A DNA stretch of 16,329 bases from Flavobacteriales bacterium (GTDB lineage Bacteria; Bacteroidota; Bacteroidia; Flavobacteriales; UA16): NCBI GenBank assembly GCA_018700255.1, contig JABISU010000206.1:1-16329 (forward strand), given 5' to 3'. The notes below the pieces were generated by a model, which saw only the letters and a program-made list of their open reading frames with translations, did not search any database and was not told the DNA's origin. The position numbers and the translations under genes are program-made. How positions within the stretch are numbered: the stretch's first letter is position 1; each line of letters begins with the position of its first letter. Below are positions 16,021 through 16,329 of the stretch, one piece after another.

Positions 16021-16329
16021 TTAGTTACAAGTCGCACCGAAAGCAGTCAAGAATAATAGAAGGTCACTAGTAGCAGCTACTCCGTCATTATCTAAATCAG
16101 CAGGGCAATCAGACCCTAAAGTGAACGTACATGAACTATCGTCATCATTCGCTAAACTATTGTAGTTATCCGCATCGCTATAAGTACAACCTAATATGAT
16201 ACAAGATCCATCACCTTGTACTTCCCATACTGCCACTGTTGGTGTTGGGTTGTTAGGATCTATGTTAGCACAATCAACCGTTACAGTTCCAATACGATCA
16301 TCATGACAATCTGTAGAGATTGTATAGTC
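16021..16329 (-). CDS. C-terminal part of a secreted Ca-binding-repeat protein, 5' end outside window
   Basis: The frame is open from the right edge to TAA 16021-16023; 102 residues are visible. A GTG at 16236 is internal, since coding-like sequence ('CHDDRIGTVTVDCANIDPNN') continues upstream of it. The visible part holds one acidic Cys repeat ('GCTYSDADNYNSLANDDDSS', then C) of the type that recurs in marine Flavobacteriales surface proteins. It then has 'CPADLDNDGVAATSDLLLFL', an EF-hand or dockerin-like calcium loop, and ends 'TAFGATCN'. There is no T9SS sorting domain before the stop. Base composition matches the left part of the window. The full protein and role are unknown; a secreted or surface protein is inferred. 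Confidence 0.75.
   Translation of the reverse strand, partial: DYTISTDCHDDRIGTVTVDCANIDPNNPTPTVAVWEVQGDGSCIILGCTYSDADNYNSLANDDDSSCTFTLGSDCPADLDNDGVAATSDLLLFLTAFGATCN

Noticed and set aside
1..16329. CRISPR array, toxin-antitoxin pair, restriction or other defence system
   Set aside because: No regularly spaced direct repeats with spacers and no gene with such motifs were seen; the 10-bp array at 11421-11460 has no spacers.

Overview
The window is bacterial and most likely from a marine member of the Bacteroidota, order Flavobacteriales. This rests on several type IX secretion (T9SS) C-terminal sorting domains, the 'GC.D..ACNYD...DD.SC' cysteine/aspartate repeats common in marine Flavobacteriales, the near absence of Shine-Dalgarno sequences, TAnnTTTG-like promoter boxes, and a folK-deoxynucleoside kinase pair. 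The genus cannot be fixed from the sequence alone.

Layout. Positions 1-9736 look like ordinary chromosome. A 5'-truncated gene for a TPR protein with an OmpA-like segment (1-1359) ends at a strong hairpin terminator. A minus-strand pair follows: sppA (signal peptide peptidase) and a SpoU/TrmH-type RNA methyltransferase. Diverging from sppA is a plus-strand run of folK (folate biosynthesis), a deoxynucleoside kinase and a Tat-exported GH109-type glycosidase. Converging on it are sucD (succinyl-CoA ligase alpha) and a secreted cupredoxin-like T9SS cargo protein. mnmE (tRNA wobble-uridine modification GTPase) diverges from sucD and begins with TTG.

Positions 9737-16329 are accessory in character. 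A complete-looking IS3-family insertion sequence (9848-11322) lies about 110 bp after mnmE. It has recognisable terminal inverted repeats, two transposase frames and a canonical A AAA AAG frameshift site that joins them without an intervening stop. Next to it is a clearly more AT-rich segment (about 11.33-16.0 kb). This carries a 1360-residue T9SS adhesin-like protein gene with its own terminator, and upstream of it the decayed 3' end of a second T9SS cargo gene. By hand count of single 60-base lines, G+C is 29/60 at 9061-9120 (mnmE), 14/60 at 12301-12360 (adhesin), 17/60 at 15721-15780 (gene remnant) and 25/60 at 16081-16140 (last gene). The last gene (16021 to the right edge, minus strand) returns to the composition and protein style of the left part.

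The simplest reading is a horizontally acquired surface-protein fragment next to an IS element, placed between mnmE and a resident secreted-protein gene. No integrase, CRISPR array, toxin-antitoxin pair, rRNA or tRNA gene was found. The most unusual items are the island and its broken right junction, a four-copy 10-bp tandem repeat beside the IS, the hairpin in front of the transposase, and the mnmE 3' end as a possible insertion hot spot. I did not see a clearly new multi-gene system.
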